Below, one piece after another: positions 10,337 to 18,592 of a stretch of 64,000 nucleotides of DNA. How positions within the stretch are numbered: the first letter of the stretch is position 1; each line of letters starts with the position of its first letter. This stretch comes from Corynebacterium tuberculostearicum SK141. Lineage in GTDB: Bacteria; Actinomycetota; Actinomycetes; Mycobacteriales; Mycobacteriaceae. The stretch covers positions 310,001-374,000 of the forward strand of contig NZ_ACVP01000023.1 in assembly GCF_000175635.1 (NCBI RefSeq). The letters are read 5' to 3'. Both the position numbers and the translations under genes were made by a program. Under the pieces are notes generated by a model. It was given only the letters and a program-made list of their open reading frames with translations, searched no databases and was not told where the DNA came from.

Positions 10337-11542
10337 ATGTCTGATTCTGCCCGCATCGCCCAGCTCGTCACTTCCCAAGAAGCCGATCTGGGGTGGCAGC
10401 AGGACTTTTATGAGGACCTGCACCGCCACCCCGAGCTTTCGCATGAAGAGGAGCGCACAGCCGGTCGCATCCGCGCCAAGCTCGCCGATTTTGACTGCGA
10501 GGTAGTAGAAAACATCGGCGGTTTTGGCATGGTCGCCATCTTCCGCAACGGCGATGGCCCCACTGCTTTGCTGCGTGCGGACTTTGACGGCCTGCCCGTG
10601 GAAGAGGCCACCGGCGTGTCCTATTCCGCCACTAATGGAAAGATGCACGCCTGCGGGCACGATATGCACACCACGGCGCTGCTGGGTGCCTGCGCGCTTC
10701 TCGACGCCTCCCGTAATTCCTGGTCCGGCACCTTCCTCGCCCTTTTCCAGCCGGCCGAAGAATCCTCCGTGGGCGCTAAGGACATGTTGGCCGATAGCCT
10801 CATCGAGCGCGTGCCGCGTCCCGATATTTGCCTTGGCCAACACATCATGCCCGGCCGCGCCGGCACCGTACGCCATACCGCAGGCCCCATCATGGCCGGC
10901 TGCGATTCCTTGCGCATTTGCGTCTTTGGAAAATCGGCCCACGCTTCCATGCCCCATAACTCCATCGATCCGACCTATATCGCGGCCATGATCGTCACCC
11001 GCCTCCAAGCTATTGTGGGCCGCGAAGTTGCCCCACACGAGTTCTTTGTCATCTCTGTAGGCGAGCTACACTCCGGCGATAAAAACAACATCATTCCCGA
11101 ATCCGCCGAGTTGGTACTCAATACGCGCTACTACGATCCCGCACTCGCGGAAAAGGTCTATGCCTCCCTCGAGCGCATGGTCAAGGCCGAGTGTGCGGCG
11201 TCCGGAAGCGAGCAAGACCCGACCTTTGAGTACTACGCTCACGGCGAGGTCACCGATAACGACGCCACGGCCCACGCACCAGTGGCCGAGGTTTTCGATG
11301 CCGCCTTCGGCTCCGATTCGGTCATCGCCGCCCCTTCTACCGCCTCTGAGGACTTTTGCTACCTACCCCAGGCATGGGGCGTGCCTTATGTCTTCTGGCA
11401 TATCGGCTGCACCCCGGAAGACGAGTTGCAAGACCCACCGGTCAACCACCAAGCAACCTTCCTGCCGGACTATGCCCCGACCGTCTATGCCTCCACCCGG
11501 GCAGCGTATGGTGCGGCATTGACCTACTTGGCAAAGCCCTAA
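10337..11542 (+). CDS. M20-family amidohydrolase (hippurate/IAA-amino-acid hydrolase-like)
   Basis: A 401-residue metal-dependent amidohydrolase of peptidase family M20D. The metal-binding motif HACGHDMHTTALLG lies at about residues 105-120 and AEESSVGAKDML at about 145, with a dimerisation domain in the middle. The C-terminal histidine block (PPVNHQATFLPDY) is also present. Such enzymes cleave N-acyl or N-aroyl amino acids; the corynebacterial skin enzyme that releases odorants from acyl-glutamine belongs to the same broad family. The ATG at 10337 is chosen because the extension upstream overlaps the divergent neighbour. The natural substrate cannot be read from sequence. Confidence 0.88.
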   Translation: MSDSARIAQLVTSQEADLGWQQDFYEDLHRHPELSHEEERTAGRIRAKLADFDCEVVENIGGFGMVAIFRNGDGPTALLRADFDGLPVEEATGVSYSATNGKMHACGHDMHTTALLGACALLDASRNSWSGTFLALFQPAEESSVGAKDMLADSLIERVPRPDICLGQHIMPGRAGTVRHTAGPIMAGCDSLRICVFGKSAHASMPHNSIDPTYIAAMIVTRLQAIVGREVAPHEFFVISVGELHSGDKNNIIPESAELVLNTRYYDPALAEKVYASLERMVKAECAASGSEQDPTFEYYAHGEVTDNDATAHAPVAEVFDAAFGSDSVIAAPSTASEDFCYLPQAWGVPYVFWHIGCTPEDELQDPPVNHQATFLPDYAPTVYASTRAAYGAALTYLAKP

Positions 11543-11641
11543 GTACCCGGTGCGCCTTTACCTATTTCCTCCCTGCAAGGCGGCGCCAATCCTATTAAGC
11601 TGGCAGGCGTTTCGTGACTTCCCACTACCTTAAGGTTTCAC

Positions 11642-14032
11642 ATGAGCCAGCCACGGCACTCTGTTTTCGAATCCACCGTTCCCTCCCATGTTCGTGCGGC
11701 CTCCGGTGTAAGCCCGCACAGCGCTTCCTACCGCAAGTTCTGGTCGGGCCTATCTGGTGCCGTCATGGAGCAGATTGCCGATAATTGGGAGCGCACCCGT
11801 TCCGCCTACGCTGCGACCCGCCAGCAGCATTACTTCTCCGCGGAGTTCCTGCAGGGCCGCGCGCTGCTCAATAACCTCACCAACCTGGGCTTGGTTGACG
11901 ATGCCAAGGCTGCCGCCACCGCCGCCGACCACGAGCTGAGCGATGTTCTCGAAGCCGAGCACGATGCCGCGCTCGGCAACGGTGGCCTCGGCCGCCTCGC
12001 CGCCTGCTTCCTCGATTCCGCTGTCACCCAGGACTACCCCGTTACCGGTTATGGCCTGCTCTACCGCTACGGCCTGTTCCGCCAGTCCTTCGAGAATGGC
12101 TTCCAGAAGGAACAGCCTGATGCGTGGATGGAAAACGGCTATGACTTCATCATCCGCCGCGCCTCCGAGCAGCGCCGTGTCCACTTCGACGACATGGACG
12201 TGCGCGCCATTCCCTATGACATGCCTATTACTGGCTACGGAACCGATAACGTAGGCACGCTACGCCTGTGGAAGTCCGAGCCCATCGCTGAATTCGATTA
12301 CGATGCCTTCAACTCCCAGCGCTTTACGGAGGCCATTGTGGATCGCGAGCGCGTCATGGATATCTGCCGCGTGCTCTACCCCAACGACACCACCTACGAG
12401 GGCAAGGTACTGCGCGTTCGCCAACAGTACTTCTTTGTCTCCGCATCCCTGCAGACCATGGTGGATAACTACATTGCCCAGCACGGCGAGGACCTCACCG
12501 GTTTTGCGCAGTACAACTCCATCCAGCTCAATGACACCCACCCAGTGCTCGCCATCCCAGAGCTCCTGCGCATTCTGCTCGATGACCACGGACTGAGCTG
12601 GGATGCGGCGTGGAAGATCGTCACCGAGACCTTCGCCTACACCAACCACACCGTGCTCGCAGAGGCCCTGGAGAGCTGGGAAGTGTCCATCTTCCAAAAG
12701 CTGTTTTGGCGCATCTGGCAGTTGGTGGAGGAAATCGACCGCCGCTTCCGCGAAGATATGGCCAACCGCGGCCTAGATCAGGGCCGCATTGACTACATGG
12801 CGCCGGTATCCAACGGGCACGTGCACATGGCCTGGATCGCCTGCTACGCCGCCTACTCCATTAACGGTGTCGCCGCCCTGCATACCGAGATCATCAAGGC
12901 CGATACGTTATCCGAATGGCACGATCTCTGGCCAGAAAAATTCAACAATAAGACCAATGGCGTCACCCCGCGCCGCTGGCTAAAGATGTGCAACCCCCGC
13001 CTGGCAGAACTGCTCACACAGCAGGATGGTTCCGATGCGTGGGTTACTGACCTCACCCAGCTGGCCAAACTCGCCGATAAGGCCGACGACGGGGACCTGC
13101 TGCACCAGCTCATCGCCATCAAGCAGGCCAATAAGCGCGACTTTGCGCAGTGGGTAAACGACCACCAAGGCGCTGAAATCGACCCCGATTCCATCTTTGA
13201 CGTGCAGATTAAACGCCTGCACGAGTACAAGCGCCAGCTGATGAACGCCCTCTACGTCCTCGACCTCTACTTCCGCATCAAGGACGAGGGCGAAACCGTG
13301 CCGAAGCGCACTTTCATCTTTGGTGCCAAGGCCGCGCCAGGCTACGACCGCGCCAAGGCGATTATTAAGCTCATCAACACCATCGCGGATCTGGTCAATA
13401 ACGACCCGGCGACCAAAGACATCATCCGCGTCGTCTTCGTAGAGAACTACAACGTCTCCCCCGCCGAGCACATCATCCCGGCCGCTGATATCTCCGAGCA
13501 GATTTCCGTGGCTGGCAAGGAAGCCTCCGGCACGTCCAATATGAAGTTCATGATGAATGGCGCACTGACCTTGGGCACCATGGATGGAGCAAACGTAGAA
13601 ATCGTCGAGGCGGTTGGCGAGGACAACGCTTATATCTTCGGCGCCCGCAATGAGGAGTTGCCGCAGCTGCGCGCCGAGTACAACCCGGGCGAGCTTTACC
13701 AGAGCGTGCCAGGCTTGGCCCGCGCGCTGGATGCGCTAGTCGACGGCACCCTGGGCGCCGACAATGCCGGCATCTTCGGCGATTTGCGTTCCTCGCTTCT
13801 CGACGGCTTCGGGGAGCACGCCCAAGACCAGTACTACGTCCTCGGTGACTTCGCCGACTACCGCGAGACCCGCGACCGCATGGCCGCGGAGTATCAAGAG
13901 GACGATCTTGCATGGGCCAAGAAGGCCTGGCTGAATATCTGCTATTCGGGTCGCTTCTCCTCGGACCGAACCATCGCGGACTACGCGAACGAGGTGTGGA
14001 AGATCCAGCCGACCCCGATTTCCCAGCGCTAA
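11642..14032 (+). CDS. glgP: Glycogen/maltodextrin phosphorylase
   Basis: A 796-residue GT35-family alpha-glucan phosphorylase that releases glucose 1-phosphate from glycogen or maltodextrins. The N-terminal domain has NGGLGRLAACFLDS. The pyridoxal-phosphate site is the block GKEASGTSNMKFMMNGALTLGTMDGANVEI, in which the Lys of NMKF is the PLP lysine. VFVENYNVSPAEHIIPAADIS precedes it as usual. The length is normal for the family. It is a single transcription unit ending in a clear terminator. GlgX, encoded 20 kb away in this window, trims the limit dextrin that this enzyme leaves. Confidence 0.97.
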   Translation: MSQPRHSVFESTVPSHVRAASGVSPHSASYRKFWSGLSGAVMEQIADNWERTRSAYAATRQQHYFSAEFLQGRALLNNLTNLGLVDDAKAAATAADHELSDVLEAEHDAALGNGGLGRLAACFLDSAVTQDYPVTGYGLLYRYGLFRQSFENGFQKEQPDAWMENGYDFIIRRASEQRRVHFDDMDVRAIPYDMPITGYGTDNVGTLRLWKSEPIAEFDYDAFNSQRFTEAIVDRERVMDICRVLYPNDTTYEGKVLRVRQQYFFVSASLQTMVDNYIAQHGEDLTGFAQYNSIQLNDTHPVLAIPELLRILLDDHGLSWDAAWKIVTETFAYTNHTVLAEALESWEVSIFQKLFWRIWQLVEEIDRRFREDMANRGLDQGRIDYMAPVSNGHVHMAWIACYAAYSINGVAALHTEIIKADTLSEWHDLWPEKFNNKTNGVTPRRWLKMCNPRLAELLTQQDGSDAWVTDLTQLAKLADKADDGDLLHQLIAIKQANKRDFAQWVNDHQGAEIDPDSIFDVQIKRLHEYKRQLMNALYVLDLYFRIKDEGETVPKRTFIFGAKAAPGYDRAKAIIKLINTIADLVNNDPATKDIIRVVFVENYNVSPAEHIIPAADISEQISVAGKEASGTSNMKFMMNGALTLGTMDGANVEIVEAVGEDNAYIFGARNEELPQLRAEYNPGELYQSVPGLARALDALVDGTLGADNAGIFGDLRSSLLDGFGEHAQDQYYVLGDFADYRETRDRMAAEYQEDDLAWAKKAWLNICYSGRFSSDRTIADYANEVWKIQPTPISQR

Positions 14033-14034
14033 GA

Positions 14035-14077
14035 AAAGGTCCTGTCCTTCGCTTCCACGGCAAAGGGCAGGACCTTT
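14035..14077 (+). terminator. Intrinsic terminator after glgP
   Basis: A 15-bp stem with one G-U type mismatch (AAAGGTCCTGTCCTT and AAGGGCAGGACCTTT) and a 13-base loop starts two bases after the glgP stop. The symmetric AAA/TTT edges mean it could also work for the minus-strand phosphatase remnant that ends at 14104. Confidence 0.85.
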
Positions 14078-14103
14078 AGGTAAGGCGGTGTGCCTGATTC
14101 TGT

Positions 14104-15213
14104 TTAGCGCAGGCCCACGCGCTTGAGCTGCTCATAAATGGGCTTCAAGTCAATGTTAAGCACGCCCATCTGCGTAGCTAGGAAGCCGAGGCCACCGACA
14201 ACGGCGCCCAGAATCCCCAGACCCGTAGCTAGACCAGCAGCAAAGCCCTTGCTGCTGCCTTCCTTGCCGGCATCGGCGTCATCGGACGGGTTAGCAGCGT
14301 CTTCTGGCTGCTCTGGGTCGTCTACTTGGCCGGAGCCATCGTTCCACCACTCATCAAAGGTCAAGTTGGCTACCAGAGTGTTGTCGATGTAGTCACCGCG
14401 GACCGAATCGGTCCCAGAGGTACGGGCCATGATGTCCTCGGAGCCGGCGCCCTTGAAGAAGAACGGCACCAACTGGTTGGTGTGCTGACCGGAGTACCAA
14501 CCGTGGCGAGCAACCTTGCCCTTCTCACCTTCCATAGCGTTGAAGCGGTTATCCGCCTCAGGGTTATCCTCAGTCGGAGCCTCGTTCGCACCGGAGAGAT
14601 AGCCGGTTTCGTGGTCTGCGGTAACAACCAGTAGGGTCTCCTCCCACGAAGAGTTCTCCTCTACCCACTTGATGGCGGCATCGACCGATTTGTTGAAGTC
14701 CTGGGTTTCTTCGATGTCGCGCACCGGGTTATTGCCGTGTCCAGCCCAGTCGATGGCACCGCCCTCGATCATGACGGAGAATCCATCCTCATCCTGCCCC
14801 AGTGCGTTGAGTGCGCCGGTGGTCATGGTGGGGAGATCGACGACGTCGTTAAGCGGGTCAGAGTACGGCTCCTTCGCCTCACCAGAGCGAGAGTTCTGCA
14901 AGGTGGATCCTACCTGTGCGATACCCCAGTACTTCTGGTCCGGCTTGACGTCGCCTTCCGCCATCTTCTTGAAGTCATCGTTGGACTCAAAGTAGTTCCA
15001 GTCGGTCTCGCCAGCGGAAAGCTTGGCGTAGTCCTCCTCGTACATGAAGCTGTAATCCGGAGTTTCGATCTTTTGGTGGTCATTGTCGTAGAACGGGTGG
15101 CCAGCGGCCATGACCAAGTCGAGGGCGCTGCCGAGCATCTCACGGCTAATGTCCTGCAGCTTATCGCGGTCCTTGTTGTGCGCGGCCCACGCCGCCGGAG
15201 TGGCTTCGGAATA
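14104..15213 (-). pseudogene. Alkaline phosphatase, N-terminus lost at an IS256-family element
   Basis: The 369 codons remaining encode the C-terminal part of a PhoA-superfamily alkaline phosphatase. They begin in frame at the IS edge with LYSEATPAAWAAHN, a family block, and include VTADHETGYLSG and a metal-ligand-like GQHTN. The signal peptide and the segment with the phosphorylated serine are missing, so no active enzyme is expected. An internal ATG at 15138 could give a 344-residue product without the catalytic serine. The C-terminus has an acidic/Ser linker, a hydrophobic span (GLATGLGILGAVVGGLGFL) and a short amphipathic tail. The missing 5' half is not on the far side of the element, which implies a deletion or rearrangement. 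Confidence 0.85.
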
Positions 15214-15240
15214 GAGAGTGTCTGATGGTTTGTGTGTGGG
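15214..15240 (+). repeat. Left terminal inverted repeat of the IS256-family element
   Basis: The 27 bases match the reverse complement of 16622-16648 at 21 positions, with the inner 13 bases identical. The outer end begins GAGAGTGTC, comparable with GAGGGTATC at the right end. Confidence 0.8.
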
Positions 15241-15270
15241 TACCTAACCCGCATAAGGAGATGGACCAGA

Positions 15271-16614
15271 ATGACTACTGTGGCGAGACGAGATCCGGCT
15301 GATAAGGCCAAGATTGATGCGATTGAAAAGAAGCTGCTTGCTAACCCTGACATCGCGAAGCTGATTGATGACCTAGGCACGTCTACAACGGATGCCAACG
15401 ACCTGGTTCGCGGCATGTTACAAGCCTCGATTACCAGAGGCCTCAACGCTGAAATGGATGCCCACCTAGGCTACGAGTCTGGCGACAGGAGCGCTAAAGC
15501 TGCAGCTAGAACAGACAATCACCGCAACGGGTCGTATCCAAAGACCGTGGATTCTAACTACGGGCCAGTCACCGTTGATGTGCCAAGAGATCGGGCTGGA
15601 ACATTCTTTCCGACTATGGTCCCTAAAGGCTCGAGGAGATTGACTGATGTCGATGACATGATCGTTAGCTTGTACGCCGGTGGGATGACAATTGGGGATA
15701 TCCAGCATCATATGGCAATGGCGATGCGTGTTGATATTTCCCATGAGACGATTTCAGCGGTTACTGACGCCGTCCTCGATGAGGTCATGATCTGGCAAAA
15801 CCGCCAGCTAGACGAGTTCTACCCGGTCATTTTCCTGGATGCGCTGCGCATTAAAGTCCGCGATGGCGGCCGAGTGGTCAATAAGTCCGCGTACATGGCT
15901 ATCGGCGTGGATCTCGACGGTATCAAGCACATTTTGGGATTGTGGATTGCCAAAGAAGAAGGCGCTTCATTTTGGGCGCAGGTATGTGCCAATCTTTCCA
16001 ATCGTGGGGTCAAGGACGTCTTTATCGTCTGCTGTGACGGGCTTAAAGGTCTGCCTGAAGCAGTTGAGGCAACGTGGCCGAACTCTATGGTGCAAACCTG
16101 TATCGTGCACCTGATTCGTGCCGCTAACCGGTGGGTAGCCTACGGGGATCGCCGGGGCGTATCGGCCGCGTTGAAAAAGATTTACACCGCCACGGACGAG
16201 TCCACAGCTAAGGCTGCCTTAGACGAATTTGAAGCCTCTGAATTGGCAGAAAAGTATCCACGCTCAGTCAAAGTCTGGCGAGATGCATGGGCGCGTTTCG
16301 TACCGTTTCTCCAGTTCCCACCAGCAGCCAGCAAGGTCATTTACACGAAGAATTCGATTGAATCATTCAACAATGAACTGCGGAAAGCTACCCACAACAG
16401 GGTGCAGTTCACTAACAATGAATCAGCGCTCAAGACGCTATGGTTGATGATCTGCAACATCGAAGACAAACGAGCCGCAAAGAGGGCAAAGCAAGGCAAA
16501 CGAGTCTCAGCAACAGCCGGCAGACTCATGGAAGGAGCCCGAGTTTCCGGCTGGAAACAAGCCATTAACCAAATGGCCGTGGCCTACCCCGACAGCTTCG
16601 ACAAATACCTATAA
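15271..16614 (+). CDS. IS256-family (Mutator-like) transposase, intact
   Basis: A 447-residue transposase of the IS256 family. The acidic triad is readable: Asp in VIFLDALRIKV, Asp in VCCDGLKGLPEAV and Glu in TKNSIESFNNELRK. The N-terminal region LGTSTTDANDLVRGMLQASITRGLNAEMDAHLGY is the usual IS256 entry block. The ATG at 15271 lies ten bases after AAGGAG; an ATG at 15261 is too close to that site. No stop or frameshift is present, so the element may still be mobile. The reading frame nearly fills the element, ending eight bases before the right inverted repeat. Confidence 0.94.
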   Translation: MTTVARRDPADKAKIDAIEKKLLANPDIAKLIDDLGTSTTDANDLVRGMLQASITRGLNAEMDAHLGYESGDRSAKAAARTDNHRNGSYPKTVDSNYGPVTVDVPRDRAGTFFPTMVPKGSRRLTDVDDMIVSLYAGGMTIGDIQHHMAMAMRVDISHETISAVTDAVLDEVMIWQNRQLDEFYPVIFLDALRIKVRDGGRVVNKSAYMAIGVDLDGIKHILGLWIAKEEGASFWAQVCANLSNRGVKDVFIVCCDGLKGLPEAVEATWPNSMVQTCIVHLIRAANRWVAYGDRRGVSAALKKIYTATDESTAKAALDEFEASELAEKYPRSVKVWRDAWARFVPFLQFPPAASKVIYTKNSIESFNNELRKATHNRVQFTNNESALKTLWLMICNIEDKRAAKRAKQGKRVSATAGRLMEGARVSGWKQAINQMAVAYPDSFDKYL

Positions 16615-16621
16615 ACCTAGC

Positions 16622-16648
16622 CCCACACACAAACAACTTGATACCCTC
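16622..16648 (-). repeat. Right terminal inverted repeat of the IS256-family element
   Basis: The complement of the left repeat, 21 of 27 bases. The transposase remnant begins directly outside it. Confidence 0.8.
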
Positions 16649-17397
16649 CGAACAAGCAAGCATTGATAGATGCAGGTCTGCACTACATTTTGTCGGTGAA
16701 ACCCCACCGTGCCTGAGGTGATTGAAACCTGGCGGCGGGAAATCCCTGGTGAAGCCTACGCCCACGGCCAGATCTGGACACAAGCCTCGGCAAGCGATGC
16801 GCGCAAACACACAACCCCGAATACGGTGACCCACTTCCAGTACTCCTATGATCGGGCCAGACGCGGCCTGCGCGGAATCAAAGAGCAAGTCGCAAAAGCC
16901 AAACGCGCTGTTGACGGCGAAATCGCCATTAAGCGCAACCGCTATTTCGATCTTTCCACCCCGAACAAGAAGGTCAACTACGCTCTTGCTGCCAAACACC
17001 GAGCCCTAGCCGGAATTAAAGGCTATGAAACCGACCTGACCGCTCTTCCCGCCCAGGAGGTTATCGGGCATTACCGCAGGCTATTCCACATTGAAAATGT
17101 CGTATCGGATGTCGAAATCAGACCTGAAAGCACGCCCAATCTATGCGAGGAAACAAAACTCGATCACAGCACATCTCAATATTGTGATGGCAGCACTAGC
17201 CGTGACCCACCTGATGGAGACCCGCAGTGGTCACTTCATCAAACGCCTCGTGAGAACACTCAAGAAATACCGCAGCTTTCAACTCGTCGTTGGCGGCGAA
17301 ACCATTCACGCCGCCGTACCATTCCCGCCCGACCTCACTGCCACCATCCAAGTAATCACCGGCCGCGAACTTCCGCACAAAATTGGCCTAAGTCAGG
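16649..17397 (+). pseudogene. C-terminal remnant of a DDE transposase (IS1634/IS4-like), two frameshifts
   Basis: Reading from the IS256 edge gives NKQALIDAGLHYILSVKP in one frame, then TVPEVIETWRREIPGEAYAHG in the next, then from about 17099 KSYRMSKSDLKARPIY in the third. Dropping one C from the CCCC run near 16702-16705 and one T at 17098 would join all three. The joined block (YRRLFHIE, then RMSKSDL, RPIY and TAHLNIV) looks like the end of an IS1634-type transposase, with a YREK-like arrangement. The first half of the gene is absent, cut at the IS256 right end. It is non-functional. The family assignment is by pattern only, and the exact 3' limit is approximate. Confidence 0.75.
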
Positions 17398-17408
17398 TTA
17401 GAAGGGAA

Positions 17409-18299
17409 TCAGCACACCGTCTCGTGGGATTCGTGCTCTGGGTGCTCAATCTGGATGGTGGAGTGCTCGATACCGTGTTCGCGCAGGGCCTGCTGGGCGG
17501 CATCCAACAGCGGGCCGGTGCCGACGGTGCCGTCGCGCACGATATGCACGGTCGTGAGCACGTTCACGCCGTCCAGGCTCCACAGGTGTAGGTCGTGGAT
17601 GTCAGCAACGCCCTCGACCTGCCGCAGCGCGGGCTCGATCGCACTGGCGTCGAAGTCCGCCGGGACTTGCTCGAGCAGCACGCTCGCCGAAAGCCGCATG
17701 AGCTGCCAGGCGCGCGGCAGCACCATCGCCGCGATCGCTAGGGAGGCGATCACGTCCGCCGCCACAAACCCCGTGGTCAGTACCACGATGCCGGCCACGA
17801 TTACTGCGACCGAGCCGAGCATATCCACTAACACGTGCAAGAACGCGCCCTCCACGTTGATCGAGGATTTGCGGTGCCGGTGCAGAACCCACGCCGATAG
17901 CGCATTCGCCACCAGGCCGATCACCGCGATGATCAGCATCGTTTTTCCCTGCACTTCGGCCGGGCTCTGCAGGCGGCGCACCGCCTCGACGACAATCCAC
18001 ACCGAGATCGCCAGCACCATCACTGCGTTCGCCAGTGCAGCAAGCACCTCCACTCGTCGGTAGCCGTACGTGGCCTGAGCCGATGCTTGTCGGCGCCCAA
18101 CCAACACCGCTAACACCGCGATGATCAACCCCGCAGCGTCGGAAAGCATGTGCATCGCATCCGCCATCAGCGCCATCGAACCCGCCAACCAGCCGCCGAT
18201 CAGCTCCGCGAAGAAGACGGTGCCGGTAATGCCTAGCGCAATCAAGAGTGCGCGCAGCGGCGTGCTGGAGTGATCGTGGTCGTGGTGCTCGTGTGCCAT
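17409..18299 (-). CDS. Cation diffusion facilitator metal exporter (CzcD/ZitB type)
   Basis: A 296-residue CDF protein that exports divalent metal, most likely zinc, in exchange for protons. It starts with a metal-binding His run (MAHEHHDHDH), followed by six membrane spans. The two transport-site motifs are DAMHMLSD in TM2 and HVLVD in TM5, the HxxxD pattern typical of Zn-type CDFs. The cytoplasmic C-terminal domain contains VADIHDLHLWSLDG and ends in a His/Glu-rich tail. The region is noticeably richer in GC than the flanking scar, and the gene abuts the transposase remnant, so it may have arrived with mobile DNA. No regulator gene is adjacent. Confidence 0.93.
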   Translation of the reverse strand: MAHEHHDHDHSSTPLRALLIALGITGTVFFAELIGGWLAGSMALMADAMHMLSDAAGLIIAVLAVLVGRRQASAQATYGYRRVEVLAALANAVMVLAISVWIVVEAVRRLQSPAEVQGKTMLIIAVIGLVANALSAWVLHRHRKSSINVEGAFLHVLVDMLGSVAVIVAGIVVLTTGFVAADVIASLAIAAMVLPRAWQLMRLSASVLLEQVPADFDASAIEPALRQVEGVADIHDLHLWSLDGVNVLTTVHIVRDGTVGTGPLLDAAQQALREHGIEHSTIQIEHPEHESHETVC

Positions 18300-18535
18300 G
18301 CACTCAGCCTACCCCCGTCGACGCTTATTGACAATTAAATGAAAATGGATGGAGGTAAGCGCAGCCACTGAGGCCAAGTCGGCCTGATTTAGGTCATTGT
18401 GCAGTTGTCCTTTGAATGTGTAGAGAAGCTGAAACATGAACAACCAAAAAGTACTGCAGCCGCATGTCAGGAAAGCAACCGCTGAGTGTACTCGAGGTAA
18501 ATATAAATCTACATTTGTATAAATGTATATAGAAA
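18300..18535. other. AT-richer intergenic region upstream of the CDF gene
   Basis: About 240 bases without a convincing gene. A 28-codon frame from an ATG at 18436 has no recognisable product. On the minus strand the stretch just upstream of the CDF start is AT-rich (TTTCATTTAATTGTCAATAA) and could hold its promoter. The only strong structure is the palindrome at 18510-18527. Confidence 0.5.
18510..18527. promoter_or_regulatory. 18-bp palindrome, possible operator
   Basis: TACATTTGTATAAATGTA has seven-base arms in perfect inverted symmetry around GTAT minus its own symmetry breaks, giving a near-complete dyad. Short AT-rich dyads of this kind are typical of ArsR/SmtB or MarR operators. It lies about 210 bases upstream of the CDF start and just beyond the pyk terminator, so the target gene is uncertain. 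Confidence 0.35.
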
Positions 18536-18580
18536 AGCGCCGCGACCCGTGGAACGTGTTAAAGGGTGGGTCGCGGCGCT
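18536..18580 (-). terminator. Intrinsic terminator of pyk
   Basis: Thirteen-base perfect arms (AGCGCCGCGACCC at 18536-18548 and its complement at 18568-18580) with a 19-base loop. On the minus strand the stem is followed by TTTTCT. It starts 12 bases after the pyk stop. Confidence 0.88.
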
Positions 18581-18592
18581 CGTGCCAAAAAT

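Larger units (their letters stand above)
15214..16648 (+). mobile_element. IS256-family insertion sequence, about 1435 bp
   Basis: The element is bounded by 27-bp imperfect inverted repeats (15214-15240 and 16622-16648, 21 of 27 positions paired) that share the core TTTGTGTGTGGG. Inside is one intact IS256-type transposase gene. The eight bases outside the left end (TCGGAATA) and outside the right end (CGAACAAG) differ, so there is no target-site duplication. The left flank is the phosphatase remnant and the right flank is a truncated transposase of another family. Confidence 0.85.

Noticed and set aside
18436-18522. 28-codon open frame in the spacer between pyk and the CDF gene.
   Set aside because: No ribosome-binding site, no recognisable product, and it ends inside the palindrome.
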